NCBI RefSeq assembly: GCF_000724625.1
Contig: NZ_CP007139.1
Span: forward strand, 3,100,001 to 3,164,000
Direction of reading: 5' to 3'
Source of the DNA: Fimbriimonas ginsengisoli Gsoil 348
GTDB lineage: Bacteria > Armatimonadota > Fimbriimonadia > Fimbriimonadales > Fimbriimonadaceae
Length of the DNA: 64,000 bases
The notes under the pieces were generated by a model. The model did no database searches. It saw only the letters and a program-made list of their open reading frames with translations, and had not been told where the DNA came from. Positions 31,719 to 40,001 of the stretch are shown here, piece by piece. Each line of letters begins with the position of its first letter. Within the stretch, counting starts at the first letter, position 1. The translations under genes and the position numbers were made by a program.

Positions 31719-34247
31719 TTACTCGTACGCGATGGCGGACAGAACTGGGATCGCGGAGGCCTGCCGCATCGGGAGGATGCTGGCGATGAGGCCGATGACG
31801 ATGGCGCAGGCGAACACGATTCCCATGTGCGCCCACGGGATCACCAGCGGGAAAAGATAGCCGGTGACGCTAAAGGTGAAGTAGCGAAGCGGGATCCAGC
31901 CCCCAACGAGTCCGCCCGCCATTCCCATCACTCCCGAGGCGATGGAGACCAGCAGCGCCTCCGCGATCACCGTCTGCTGTAGCTGACGCCGGCTCATTCC
32001 CACCGCCCGCAGCAATCCGATCTCGCGCTTTCGCTGAAGCACGCTCATCGCCAAACTGTTCCCAATCCCCAGAAACCCGATGAGCGCCGCCAGCCAAACC
32101 TGAACGTTCGCCACTGCCGTCGTCTGTTGCAACACATCATCGGCCACCTTGACGATCTGGTTTCGGTCGAAGATGAAGAGCGCGTACTGGTCGCGCGTAA
32201 GCTCCCCGATATTGGCCCGAACTTCCGCCATGCGCTCCGGTCGGTCGACCTGCACGTCGATATACGAGAGGTTCGGGTCTTTCCAAAGCCGCCGTACCGT
32301 CTCCAAATCGGTCACAATCGTCCCCCGCGGCCAAGAGTAATCCTCGACCGAGCCAAGGATTCTAAAGCTCCGCTCCCCCGATGGCGTCGTGAGCTTGAAC
32401 GACTCCCCGATCCGGAGGTGATTGAGCGCGAGAAAGTTTTCCGACGCGAAAGCTCCCGAACCATCGAGCAACGCCTCCTGATTCTCCGCGATCGGCCGCG
32501 CCCAGTCGCTTGTCCCTTTTCGCCGGTGGGCCTCCAAGTACTGACGCGTCTCGATCCCGATGACCATCACGTCGCCCGTGTCATGCCGAGCGAACGATTT
32601 CCGAACCCGGTAAACGTGCGTTACCCCGTTCAGATTTCTGATCCGAGGCACCAGCGAGTCGGGAATCGTCTCGCTTGAATAGACGCTCGTCCCCAAATCC
32701 GAGGCGGTCACCGCCAGGTCGAACGGCAAGGTGTTGTGGATCCAACGCCTAGTGCTCGTCCCAAGTCCCTGGACCAAAGACGAGGTCGCCACCATGATCC
32801 CCAGCGCCCCGCCCAGCGCGATAACGTTCAGCCCCGTTCGCTGCGGAGCTTTGTGAACGTTATCCGTAGCAAGGAAGCCGGGGAATCCGAGCCGCGCCCC
32901 CGCCACTCGCTTCAACCGTCCGGCGGCGAACGTCACCGCAAACGGCATCGCGAACGCCAGTCCCAAGAATGCGAGCACGATCCCCGCCAGGCTCGTGACT
33001 AACGAGACCCCCACCAGCGCGCACAAGCCGAGGCCCGCTGCCAACAGAGGGACTCCTAACCAAAACCCAAGCGCCTGCCGGTTCTTGAGCCGGTACATGT
33101 GCGGTTTGAGGGAAAGAAGCGGCGACTCTCGTACCGAGGAGATCGCCGGCAGCATGGCCGCGAACAAGACCGTCACCACCCCCACGACAAATCCACCCGC
33201 CGCCGCGCTCGGGGTCATTTCCGCCGTTGCCCCCTTCACCACCGGCACCATCGCATTCACGGTGCTCATTGCAATCCGGAGCATCGAAGTCGCCAACCAC
33301 GCGCCGGTAAAAATTCCCAGCCCCGACCCAATTAGGCCGACGAGGAGCCACTCGACGAGCAGAGCTCCCACCACTTGCCCCCGAGATGCTCCGATCGCGC
33401 GGAACGTCGCGATCTCCTTGATCCGCTCCAGAACCGTGACCTGAACCGAACCGAAGATCACGAAGCACCCGATCAGCATCGCGACCAGGCTCAAGCCGTA
33501 GAGCGATTCCATCTGCGCCAAAGCATCCTGAGCCGCCGGACTCAGCGCGGTAACCGGTTCCACCACGAAGCCGGGCGCCGCCTTCTTTAACTCCGATTGA
33601 GAGACGCCGGCGACGTCGATATAGTCAAGCAAACCAGTCGCCTTGACCATCGCCTGCGCTTGGTGAAGCTCCATAAACGCAATCTGCCCTTCCACCGCGC
33701 TTGCCGCCCCCGGGTCGTCGAAGAAACCGGCGATCGAGAGCTCGCTCGCCCCTTCCGGCGCTCCCACCCGGACCTTATCGCGGGCTTTCAGCCGGTAACG
33801 ATCCGCGAATTGGCGAGTAATCAGGATGCTTCCCGGAGTTAGCACCATTCGCGCCAATGCGGCGGGGTCGAGCGCCCGCTTCGACCCGTAGAGTCGAAGC
33901 ATGGAGTCGCTTCCCATATCGACTCCGACTACCACCAACTTTCCCGCCCGGGGGCGGAGCAGCGTTACCGATGAATTGAGGAACGGCGCCGCCACCACGT
34001 TCGGGGTCGATCGAATCCGCCCAAGAAGATCCTCCGGCACTCCTCGCCCCCCGCCCCGGGAGACTCTCCACTGGGCGTTTCCCGCCGCCTCCTTCGCGTT
34101 TCGGACGATCGAAGCTCGGATTCCGGAAATCGATGTGAACGAGGAGACGAAGAGCGCGACCCCCAACGCCACCGCGACGATCACCTGAACAACTCGTAAC
34201 GGGTGTCGAAGGAGGTGCCGAACCCCGGCCAGCAGGATCGGCCTCAC
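31719..34247 (-). CDS. ABC exporter permease, FtsX/MacB-like, two FtsX domains
   Basis: The 842-residue permease has four helices near the first half (one N-terminal, three at about 260-400) and further helices at about 410-460 and 720-830, giving two FtsX domains with periplasmic loops. Conserved FtsX segments are LERIKEIATFRAIGASRGQV and LQRKREIGLLRAVGMSRRQL. The family acts by mechanotransmission, exporting lipoproteins, peptides or macrolides or controlling wall enzymes. The GTG start overlaps the ATPase stop (GTGA). Confidence 0.9.
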   Translation of the reverse strand: MRPILLAGVRHLLRHPLRVVQVIVAVALGVALFVSSFTSISGIRASIVRNAKEAAGNAQWRVSRGGGRGVPEDLLGRIRSTPNVVAAPFLNSSVTLLRPRAGKLVVVGVDMGSDSMLRLYGSKRALDPAALARMVLTPGSILITRQFADRYRLKARDKVRVGAPEGASELSIAGFFDDPGAASAVEGQIAFMELHQAQAMVKATGLLDYIDVAGVSQSELKKAAPGFVVEPVTALSPAAQDALAQMESLYGLSLVAMLIGCFVIFGSVQVTVLERIKEIATFRAIGASRGQVVGALLVEWLLVGLIGSGLGIFTGAWLATSMLRIAMSTVNAMVPVVKGATAEMTPSAAAGGFVVGVVTVLFAAMLPAISSVRESPLLSLKPHMYRLKNRQALGFWLGVPLLAAGLGLCALVGVSLVTSLAGIVLAFLGLAFAMPFAVTFAAGRLKRVAGARLGFPGFLATDNVHKAPQRTGLNVIALGGALGIMVATSSLVQGLGTSTRRWIHNTLPFDLAVTASDLGTSVYSSETIPDSLVPRIRNLNGVTHVYRVRKSFARHDTGDVMVIGIETRQYLEAHRRKGTSDWARPIAENQEALLDGSGAFASENFLALNHLRIGESFKLTTPSGERSFRILGSVEDYSWPRGTIVTDLETVRRLWKDPNLSYIDVQVDRPERMAEVRANIGELTRDQYALFIFDRNQIVKVADDVLQQTTAVANVQVWLAALIGFLGIGNSLAMSVLQRKREIGLLRAVGMSRRQLQQTVIAEALLVSIASGVMGMAGGLVGGWIPLRYFTFSVTGYLFPLVIPWAHMGIVFACAIVIGLIASILPMRQASAIPVLSAIAYE

Positions 34248-34897
34248 GCCACCCGACCGTCCGTAATTCGAACGACGCGGTCCGCAAACGCCTCGACCTT
34301 CGGATCGTGGGTGACGATCACGATCGTCCGTCCTTCCCTGAACTCCCGCAGCATCGCGAGGATCTCGCTCCCGGCCGTGGAGTCGAGGTTCCCGGTCGGC
34401 TCATCGGCCAATAGGAGCGGCGCACCTAAAACCAATGCCCGGGCGAGCGCAACCCGTTGTTGTTCGCCGCCGGATAGCTGCTCCGGGCGATGATCTAGCC
34501 GATGGCTCAGCCCCACCCGCTCTAACAGCGTCGTCGCGGCATCCGTCCTTTCGCCCGCGATCATCGCCGGCACCGCCGCGTTCTCGAGCGCGGTAAGCGT
34601 CGGAATCAGATTGAAGAACTGAAAAACGAACCCGATCGACCGCAGCCGCAACCGCGCTCGCGCATCCTCGCTAAGCTTGGATGTCTCCTGTCCGCCGATA
34701 AGCACCCTGCCCTCCGTGGGTAGATCGAGCGCGCCAGCAAGATGCAGCAGAGTCGACTTCCCAGACCCACTCGGCCCCACCACCGCCACGATCTCGTTCG
34801 GCACAAAGGAAAGGGAAACGCCATTCAATGCCGCGGTACGGCTCGCCCCGCTCTCAAAGGTGCGGCTTACGTTTTGCAGTTCGAGAGCAGAGCTCAG
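34244..34897 (-). CDS. ABC exporter ATPase, LolD/MacB-like, with probable CTG start
   Basis: All ATPase motifs are present: Walker A GPSGSGKST, Q-loop FVFQFF, signature LSGGEQQRVALARAL, Walker B LLLADEPTGNLD and H-loop VTHD. The first conventional start, TTG 34828, leaves out the family's first strand. The frame upstream reads SSALELQNVSRTFESG, a typical ABC N-terminus, and contains no ATG, GTG or TTG before a TAG. I therefore place the start at CTG 34897, which has GGAGG about 10 bases upstream. It is coupled to the permease gene. Confidence 0.85.
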   Translation of the reverse strand: MSSALELQNVSRTFESGASRTAALNGVSLSFVPNEIVAVVGPSGSGKSTLLHLAGALDLPTEGRVLIGGQETSKLSEDARARLRLRSIGFVFQFFNLIPTLTALENAAVPAMIAGERTDAATTLLERVGLSHRLDHRPEQLSGGEQQRVALARALVLGAPLLLADEPTGNLDSTAGSEILAMLREFREGRTIVIVTHDPKVEAFADRVVRITDGRVA

Positions 34898-34933
34898 CGG
34901 AAGAATGCCTCCGCTCTCATCCTACCTAAAGGG

Positions 34934-35034
34934 GCACTGGCTTCCAGCCAGTGGGTCCCAGGGGCATCTTACCCCTGGCCCATTTACACGACCAGGATGG
35001 TCGTGATACACATGGGCTGGAAGCCCATGCCACT
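34934..35034. repeat. Family F array of four hairpins
   Basis: Four successive perfect hairpins: CACTGGCTTCCAGCCAGTG, CCAGGGG / CCCCTGG, CACGACC / GGTCGTG, and ATGGGCTGGAAGCCCAT. The array abuts the speE stop codon. A second, longer copy is at 52128-52279. Confidence 0.85.
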
Positions 35035-35959
35035 ATGCCGTCCAGACGAACGGCTCGGCATCGGTGAGGATCCGACCCTCTTCTTCCACCGCCCGGTGCA
35101 AGTACTCCGGGAGGGTGAAGCAGGCGTTGTGGAAGCGCGGAGTGTAGTATCGGTTGCTCACTCCCCGGGCGGCAAAACGGCGCGCGATCTCCTCGGGATC
35201 CAACGCGAGAGGATCGTGCCGCTTGCTGGCGAGTACAAACCCCCAGGGTTGGAAGAAGGTCGTGACGATCCCGTAGTAACCGGCCACGTGCTGGAAGACC
35301 TCCATGCTTTCGAGGGTCTTGATGCAGGACGCCATGCAAGCGGGATAGTTCTCGTTCGCCGATCCTGCCTGCATTGCGAAGACCCCGTCGTCGCTCATCG
35401 CGTCGGCGCAGATCTGGAAATACTCCTCGGTGAAGAGCATCTGCCCCGGACCGTCCTCGTGCGGGTTCGGAAGGTCGCTCAAGATGACGTCGAACTTCTC
35501 ATCCGAGTGATCCACGATCCACTGCCGAGCGTCGGTGTGCACCAGCGTCGTCCTGGGGTCCTCGAACGCCCCCTGATGCCACTCGGGCATGTGGACTTTC
35601 ACCATGTCCACGAGTTCCTCGTCGATATCCACCATCACCGCTTTCTCGACGGTGTTGTGCTTGAGCGCCTCGCGCAGGGTGGCCCCCTCGCCGCCGCCGC
35701 AGACCAACACCTTCTTCGGATTCGGATGCAACGTCATTGCCGGCTGGCTCATGCACTCATGGAAGACGTACTCGTCCATGATCGACGTTTGAATGTTGTA
35801 GTCGAGGAAAAGGGACTTGCCGAATCGCGGAATATTCGCAATCTGGTAGGTCTGAAATTGGGTTTTCCCCTCGAGGATCATCTTCTCCACGCGGTACTGC
35901 CAAATGGCGGCCGACGTATGAGTCTCATTAATAAAAATTCCGGTAGCGTCGCTGGACAT
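35033..35959 (-). CDS. speE: Spermidine synthase (polyamine aminopropyltransferase)
   Basis: It transfers aminopropyl from decarboxylated S-adenosylmethionine to putrescine or a related amine. An N-terminal beta domain (about 1-75) is followed by a Rossmann methyltransferase-like domain with VLVCGGGEGATLRE, the acidic VMVDIDEELVDMVK and the active-site loop SDLPNPHEDGPG. It has 308 residues, standard. The start is ATG 35959. No speD or arginine/agmatine gene is nearby, so it stands alone here. Confidence 0.92.
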   Translation of the reverse strand: MSSDATGIFINETHTSAAIWQYRVEKMILEGKTQFQTYQIANIPRFGKSLFLDYNIQTSIMDEYVFHECMSQPAMTLHPNPKKVLVCGGGEGATLREALKHNTVEKAVMVDIDEELVDMVKVHMPEWHQGAFEDPRTTLVHTDARQWIVDHSDEKFDVILSDLPNPHEDGPGQMLFTEEYFQICADAMSDDGVFAMQAGSANENYPACMASCIKTLESMEVFQHVAGYYGIVTTFFQPWGFVLASKRHDPLALDPEEIARRFAARGVSNRYYTPRFHNACFTLPEYLHRAVEEEGRILTDAEPFVWTA

Positions 35960-36043
35960 CGTCGGGGGTGATTTTGGCAGATATCCCCCCGGCGCCAGCG
36001 GAAATGAATCGGCCCCCCATTAAGAAGTGGGAGGCCGGCCCAT

Positions 36044-36163
36044 TTACTTTGACTTTGCGGTGTCGCTTTTCTTGTTGACGACCGTCGTCGAGGTGTCCGC
36101 GGGCGCACTGGAGCACCCGACCAGAATGGCGGCAAGCGCGAAGAGAAGGAGGGCTCGCGTCAT
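36044..36163 (-). CDS. Very small lipoprotein (39 aa), pilin module 1
   Basis: The gene reads MTRALLLFALAAILVGC, a lipoprotein signal with Cys17, then a 22-residue Ser/Thr/Lys mature part. The ATG overlaps the TGA of the pseudopilin gene upstream (ATGA), which supports translation. Comparable mini-lipoproteins follow the two other pseudopilin genes. Function unknown. Confidence 0.75.
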   Translation of the reverse strand: MTRALLLFALAAILVGCSSAPADTSTTVVNKKSDTAKSK

Positions 36164-36966
36164 AGCTTGACTCGGTCCCGGGTGATCATATCCGCCACCT
36201 GCCCGCACGGAACCCCTTTCCCGTATCCACCGTTGCGCTCCTGAATCGCGTCCACGTTGTAGCAGTACTTCTTAATGTCGTTCCCATTCTCCGGCATGAT
36301 GTCGAAGTCGTCCCCGTCGGCGAGGAAGGAGTAGCGGGACATTTTGATCGTCTTCGCGTGTCCATCGACGAACGCCATCGGATACTGTCCGCCGTGTCGC
36401 AAGGCGGAAACGCCGGTACCGTCACCGGTCTGGAAGTAGAACGACAGGGTGTACATATTGGTGTCGTTCGTTGCTCCTGCCATGATCGTATCGGCCGGGT
36501 GGGCGAAGTCGCTACCGTTCCGGCCGCGCCAACGGGAGCTCTCGGGGAACTCGGGCGCATCCGACTCGGCTAGGTGGAAGATGCCGTTGCCGTTGTTGTA
36601 GCTGTAGATGCCGAAGTTCGGGGCAAACCCGAGGCAGCGGCCGGTCGGGTCGACCGAGGTGTCGCAGCCCCTGCGGGTCCGCGTCGGATCGTAGAAAATC
36701 TCCCGATTCTTAACGTACGGCTGGAGAATGTATTGAAATTCACCCCGATCGTTAAGAGCGTCGTCGTTTCGCTGCACCAAGAACGTGTCGTCGTTGTCGG
36801 TGTTGTACATGATGAACGACAGCGCAAACTGCTTGCAGTTGCTGACGGCCTGAGTCTTCTTGGCCGCAGCTTTGGCTTGGGCAAAAACCGGGAAGAGGAT
36901 GGCGGCCAAGATCGCGATGATCGCGATGACGACGAGAAGCTCGATGAGCGTAAAACCTTTCTTCAT
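36160..36966 (-). CDS. Pseudopilin, DUF1559-like, module 1
   Basis: A type IV prepilin leader MKKG is cut before [18 protein letters not shown], with Glu5 of the mature protein kept; the helix continues [13 protein letters not shown]. The globular part has paired cysteines (RRGCDTSVDPTGRCLG) and the H-x9-DG motif in RHGGQYPMAFVDGHA. It would be inserted in the inner membrane and processed by a prepilin peptidase encoded elsewhere. It has 268 residues. Its stop overlaps the mini-lipoprotein start. Confidence 0.9.
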   Translation of the reverse strand: MKKGFTLIELLVVIAIIAILAAILFPVFAQAKAAAKKTQAVSNCKQFALSFIMYNTDNDDTFLVQRNDDALNDRGEFQYILQPYVKNREIFYDPTRTRRGCDTSVDPTGRCLGFAPNFGIYSYNNGNGIFHLAESDAPEFPESSRWRGRNGSDFAHPADTIMAGATNDTNMYTLSFYFQTGDGTGVSALRHGGQYPMAFVDGHAKTIKMSRYSFLADGDDFDIMPENGNDIKKYCYNVDAIQERNGGYGKGVPCGQVADMITRDRVKL

Positions 36967-37139
36967 GATAATTACACCGCTGTAAAGACGGGGGCCAGAT
37001 TAACCTCCACCTAAGTTAGGTGGAGGTTAACGACACCTTGTCCGTCAAGTCAAACTCGGCTCTTTCCGAATTTGACCCGGTGCAATTGTAAAGCGACAAA
37101 CGCCAAAAATCTTAACAATTCGACGATTTTTGTAGGAGA

Positions 37140-37280
37140 TCACTTTTCGCCATTTTCCCCGCGATTGTGCGAGGCTTTGGCGTTGCGGGCCCACTCAGCC
37201 TCGCCGGAGCTGCCTGATCCACAGGCAGCTACCGACAAGACGAGCGAAGCGAGGAGCACGAACTTCAGCATTTTCATCAT
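37140..37280 (-). CDS. Very small lipoprotein (46 aa), pilin module 2
   Basis: It reads MMKMLKFVLLASLVLSVAAC, a lipoprotein signal with Cys20, then 26 charged residues (GSGSSGEAEWARNAKASHN). It lies 282 bp downstream of pseudopilin 2 on the same strand, with repeats in between. The pattern matches modules 1 and 3, though the wider gap makes cotranscription less certain. The exact start among the clustered ATGs is uncertain. Confidence 0.65.
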   Translation of the reverse strand: MMKMLKFVLLASLVLSVAACGSGSSGEAEWARNAKASHNRGENGEK

Positions 37281-37562
37281 TTGTTGACCCATCGCAGCGT
37301 CTCGAAGGATTTCCGACATGAAATCGGTCCCGGTAAATCGACTCGGGGCCCAGATCTAACGGCCAGAATCACCCGCATCGCGACCCCGGAGGGGTCTTCA
37401 GAACTTAGCCCCGGGTCGACGACCAGGGGTTGAAGCGCCACCACCTTTCCCGACCCCGACAGGTGGTCGAAGAACGCCCCAACTCCCCACGTGGAGGAGG
37501 GAGTTGGGGGAGTTCGATAGATCTGAAAAGACAGGCCCGTAGGCACTCGCAGATTTCCTGCC
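37281..37562. repeat. Intergenic repeats between pseudopilin 2 and its lipoprotein
   Basis: The segment 37381-37420 (GACCCCGGAGGGGTC hairpin, then AGAACTTAGCCCCGGGTC) matches 27003-27043. A GGAGGAGGGAGTTGGGGGAG stretch near 37493 resembles family C. No gene seen. Confidence 0.55.
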
Positions 37563-38486
37563 CTAGTTCGTGAAGTAACAAGCCGAGGACGGATTGTTGC
37601 CGCACGGCGACGTGATGTTGTCGACGATCCACTGCATAAAGTCGCCGCAAGCGAGCGCCGGCGGGCGAGGCGATGTGTTCAAACTCGACGTGCTGCCGTC
37701 CTCCGGAACGAGGATCGCGGTCGAATCGGAGCAGTAGGCTCCGCCCCACTGCTTGGCGTCGCTCGGCATGATCCAGCGGTTATTGAAAGCTCCGGGGAGA
37801 ATGCCGCCCCGAACCTTTAGCGCCTTGGCGTGACCGTCGAGGTAAGCGTAGTTGAACGAGCCGCCGTACCGCAGCTCGTGATTGCTGAAACCGTTGAAGT
37901 CATCTCCCGAGAAGCCGATTCCAACCGTTGCGCGGGGCGTATCGTAGGTGTCGCCGAAGACGAACACCTTGGCCGGCTCGCTTACGCTGGTGGCCGACTT
38001 GCCACGGTTCATGCTGCCCACCGCGGTCTGGGCCTCCAGCAGTCCGCCGCCGCGCCAGCCAAACGGTCCCCAGTTATAGCCATAGGCCGACAGTTTTTTG
38101 GCGCCGAACGATTGCCGGTACTGAGCCGAGTTAGACGTGGAGTTCGGGTTCTCCAAATCGTTCCGCTCGCTTGAGTAGATCAGGTCGATGCTCTTGAAAT
38201 ACGGGTAGAGCGGAATCCACCACTCGATGCCGCAACCGACGAATTTCTTCTGCGTGTAGTCGCAGTTCGCGGGGTCCGTGGTTCCCCAGATGGAGACGGT
38301 TGTATCGTCGTTGTCACCCAGGTAGATCTGGTTGGCGGTACCGAGCTGCTTCACGTTGGAGAGCGAGCTGGTCTTCTTCGCCGCAAGCTTGGCTTGGGCA
38401 AAAACCGGGAAAAGGATGGCAGCGAGGATCGCGATAATGGCGATCACGACGAGAAGTTCAATCAAAGTAAAAGCTCGGCGTTGCAT
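37563..38486 (-). CDS. Pseudopilin, DUF1559-like, module 2
   Basis: The prepilin signal is MQRRA before [18 protein letters not shown]; the residue before the cut is Ala instead of the usual Gly. The helix ends [13 protein letters not shown]. The globular domain (307 residues in all) has four or more cysteines ([22 protein letters not shown]) and the DG motif in [15 protein letters not shown], with Tyr in place of the usual His. Predicted to be inner-membrane anchored after processing. Confidence 0.9.
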   Translation of the reverse strand: MQRRAFTLIELLVVIAIIAILAAILFPVFAQAKLAAKKTSSLSNVKQLGTANQIYLGDNDDTTVSIWGTTDPANCDYTQKKFVGCGIEWWIPLYPYFKSIDLIYSSERNDLENPNSTSNSAQYRQSFGAKKLSAYGYNWGPFGWRGGGLLEAQTAVGSMNRGKSATSVSEPAKVFVFGDTYDTPRATVGIGFSGDDFNGFSNHELRYGGSFNYAYLDGHAKALKVRGGILPGAFNNRWIMPSDAKQWGGAYCSDSTAILVPEDGSTSSLNTSPRPPALACGDFMQWIVDNITSPCGNNPSSACYFTN

Positions 38487-38610
38487 ATGAGACTCCGTGG
38501 CATGCTCAGATTCACACGCGATCGTTTACGGTGGGTTAAGCCTTCAAAACGCTAACAATCGGCCGGTCGACGGGTTAAGACCGTAACAAAAACATTCGCC
38601 CACCAGGTTC

Positions 38611-38640
38611 GAACCACGCCTGAAAAGCGGCCAGGCGTGG
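38611..38640. terminator. Possible terminator hairpin
   Basis: A stem CCACGCCTG / CAGGCGTGG with a short inner loop lies between the module 3 lipoprotein and the pseudopilin 2 promoter region. There is no clear T-run, so it may be a weak or factor-dependent terminator. Confidence 0.4.
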
Positions 38641-38652
38641 CGCGAACTGAAA

Positions 38653-38847
38653 CTATTTCTTAGGCTTCCAGCCTTTGAAATCGGCAGCGATCCTATCGGC
38701 CTGTTCTTTCGGAATGTTCTGGGTCACCTGGGACGGCTTTGTCTCTTCGGCGACGTCCTTTGGTCCACACCCGTGCGCCGCCGCCACCGAAATGGCGGCG
38801 GCGACGAGGCCCAGATCGGCTAAGAGTCGAACGGGTCGTTTTCTCAT
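38653..38847 (-). CDS. Small lipoprotein (64 aa), pilin module 3
   Basis: A basic N-terminus (MRKRPVR), a hydrophobic stretch and Cys27 in AAHGC give a lipoprotein signal. The mature part has a helical segment (IPKEQADRIAADFKGWKPKK). ATG 38847 begins one base after the TAG of pseudopilin 3, so the two are surely cotranscribed. Function unknown; it parallels modules 1 and 2. Confidence 0.75.
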   Translation of the reverse strand: MRKRPVRLLADLGLVAAAISVAAAHGCGPKDVAEETKPSQVTQNIPKEQADRIAADFKGWKPKK

Positions 38848-38848
38848 G

Positions 38849-39673
38849 CTACCAAGGGGTTCGGTTGGCCACGATGTAGGCGTTGATGTCGCCGCACTTC
38901 ATGCCGGTAAAGGGCGAGCCGGCGCCCGTCGGAACCGTCTCGACCGCGTCGAGCGAACGGCACAGCATATTGGCGTCCGTCAGGCTCTTCGGCATCTGGA
39001 TATAGGTTCCCATCAGGTTGTAGGCGCCGTAGAAAACGGTCTTGGCGTGGCCATCCACAAATGCCCGCACCCACCGCCCGTCGTTGCGCGGCGTCTTGAG
39101 GTGGCCGTCGCCATCCTGGAAGTAGTAGGAGTCGGTAAACATCGGCGTGTCCGCCGTGGTCACCATCATCACCATTTCGGCGGGAGCGTCGAAACTCGTC
39201 ATGCTTCGCCCTTTCCACATTCGGCCCATCTGAGTACCGCCAAACGTGGTCGTGATGGGGAAGTTGTCCGTGGAGGTTTCGAACATTCCGGTTCCGCCGT
39301 TGTAGTCGAAGACGCCGAAGTTCGGCGCGAAGCCGACACAGCGGCCGGTGGGATCGATGTACTGATCGCAACCGGTCCGGGTTCGGTTTACGTCGTAGAC
39401 GATCTGCCGGTTCTTGATGTACGGCTGCCAGAGTCCCTGGGGTTCGCCGTAGTCGTTCAGCGAGTCGTGGTTGAAGTTGCAGCTGAAGTAGTCGTCCGCG
39501 TCGCCCGCGTACATGATGCCCGCGAGCGCGAGCTCCTTGACATTGTTCAGATTGGTGGTGTGCTTCGCCGCGGCCTTCGCTTGGGCGAAAACTGGGAAGA
39601 GGATGGCGGCGAGGATCGCAATGATGGCGATCACGACAAGAAGCTCAATTAGGGTGAATGCTCTGCGCTGCAT
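38849..39673 (-). CDS. Pseudopilin, DUF1559-like, module 3
   Basis: MQRRA precedes [18 protein letters not shown] and [13 protein letters not shown], with Ala before the predicted cut. The 274-residue protein is most similar to module 1: both have [10 protein letters not shown] / [30 protein letters not shown] and a late AFVDGHAKT motif, but here the His of H-x9-DG is Asn. ATG 39673 is chosen; the frame to 39769 adds a leader that would hide the prepilin signal. Confidence 0.9.
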   Translation of the reverse strand: MQRRAFTLIELLVVIAIIAILAAILFPVFAQAKAAAKHTTNLNNVKELALAGIMYAGDADDYFSCNFNHDSLNDYGEPQGLWQPYIKNRQIVYDVNRTRTGCDQYIDPTGRCVGFAPNFGVFDYNGGTGMFETSTDNFPITTTFGGTQMGRMWKGRSMTSFDAPAEMVMMVTTADTPMFTDSYYFQDGDGHLKTPRNDGRWVRAFVDGHAKTVFYGAYNLMGTYIQMPKSLTDANMLCRSLDAVETVPTGAGSPFTGMKCGDINAYIVANRTPW

Positions 39674-40001
39674 AAGTGCCTCCGTACCGCCCTCATCGTC
39701 CACCGTGGGACCGCGCCGGCAGGTTTGCGCAACGTTAAGGATTCCAAACCATAACCCCGGCAAATTCACCGTGTTATGGCCCTAACATTCAACCCTCCGT
39801 AGCGTCGGCGCCCCCGCCGATGATCGCGAACGTTAGTTCGCCCGGGGGCCGGTCTGGAGACCGGCGGTCCTGGGATTTGGTACAATTCAATTATCGCGTC
39901 CAAAGCGCGATGTTATGACAGACCTCAGCTAGTTACCCGGACCGCTTTCTTTTTCCGCCATCCCACGGATGGCTCGGTTCTGCGTTTGGAGGTTTCTGAT
40001 C
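39674..40001. repeat. Divergent intergenic region with A+E hairpin repeat
   Basis: This 328-bp gap holds a family A+E composite at 39797-39873 (GTAGCGTCGGCGCCCCCGCC, then GCCGGTCTGGAGACCGGCGG). The same pair occurs at 42922-42997. A TACAAT at 39880-39885 could be a -10 box for the ABC-F gene, but no matching -35 is clear. Nothing else recognised. Confidence 0.65.

Noticed and set aside
38600-38640. A GGTTCGAACC sequence that looks like a tRNA T-loop
   Set aside because: No acceptor stem, D-arm or anticodon arm can be built around it. It is part of a hairpin between pilin modules.
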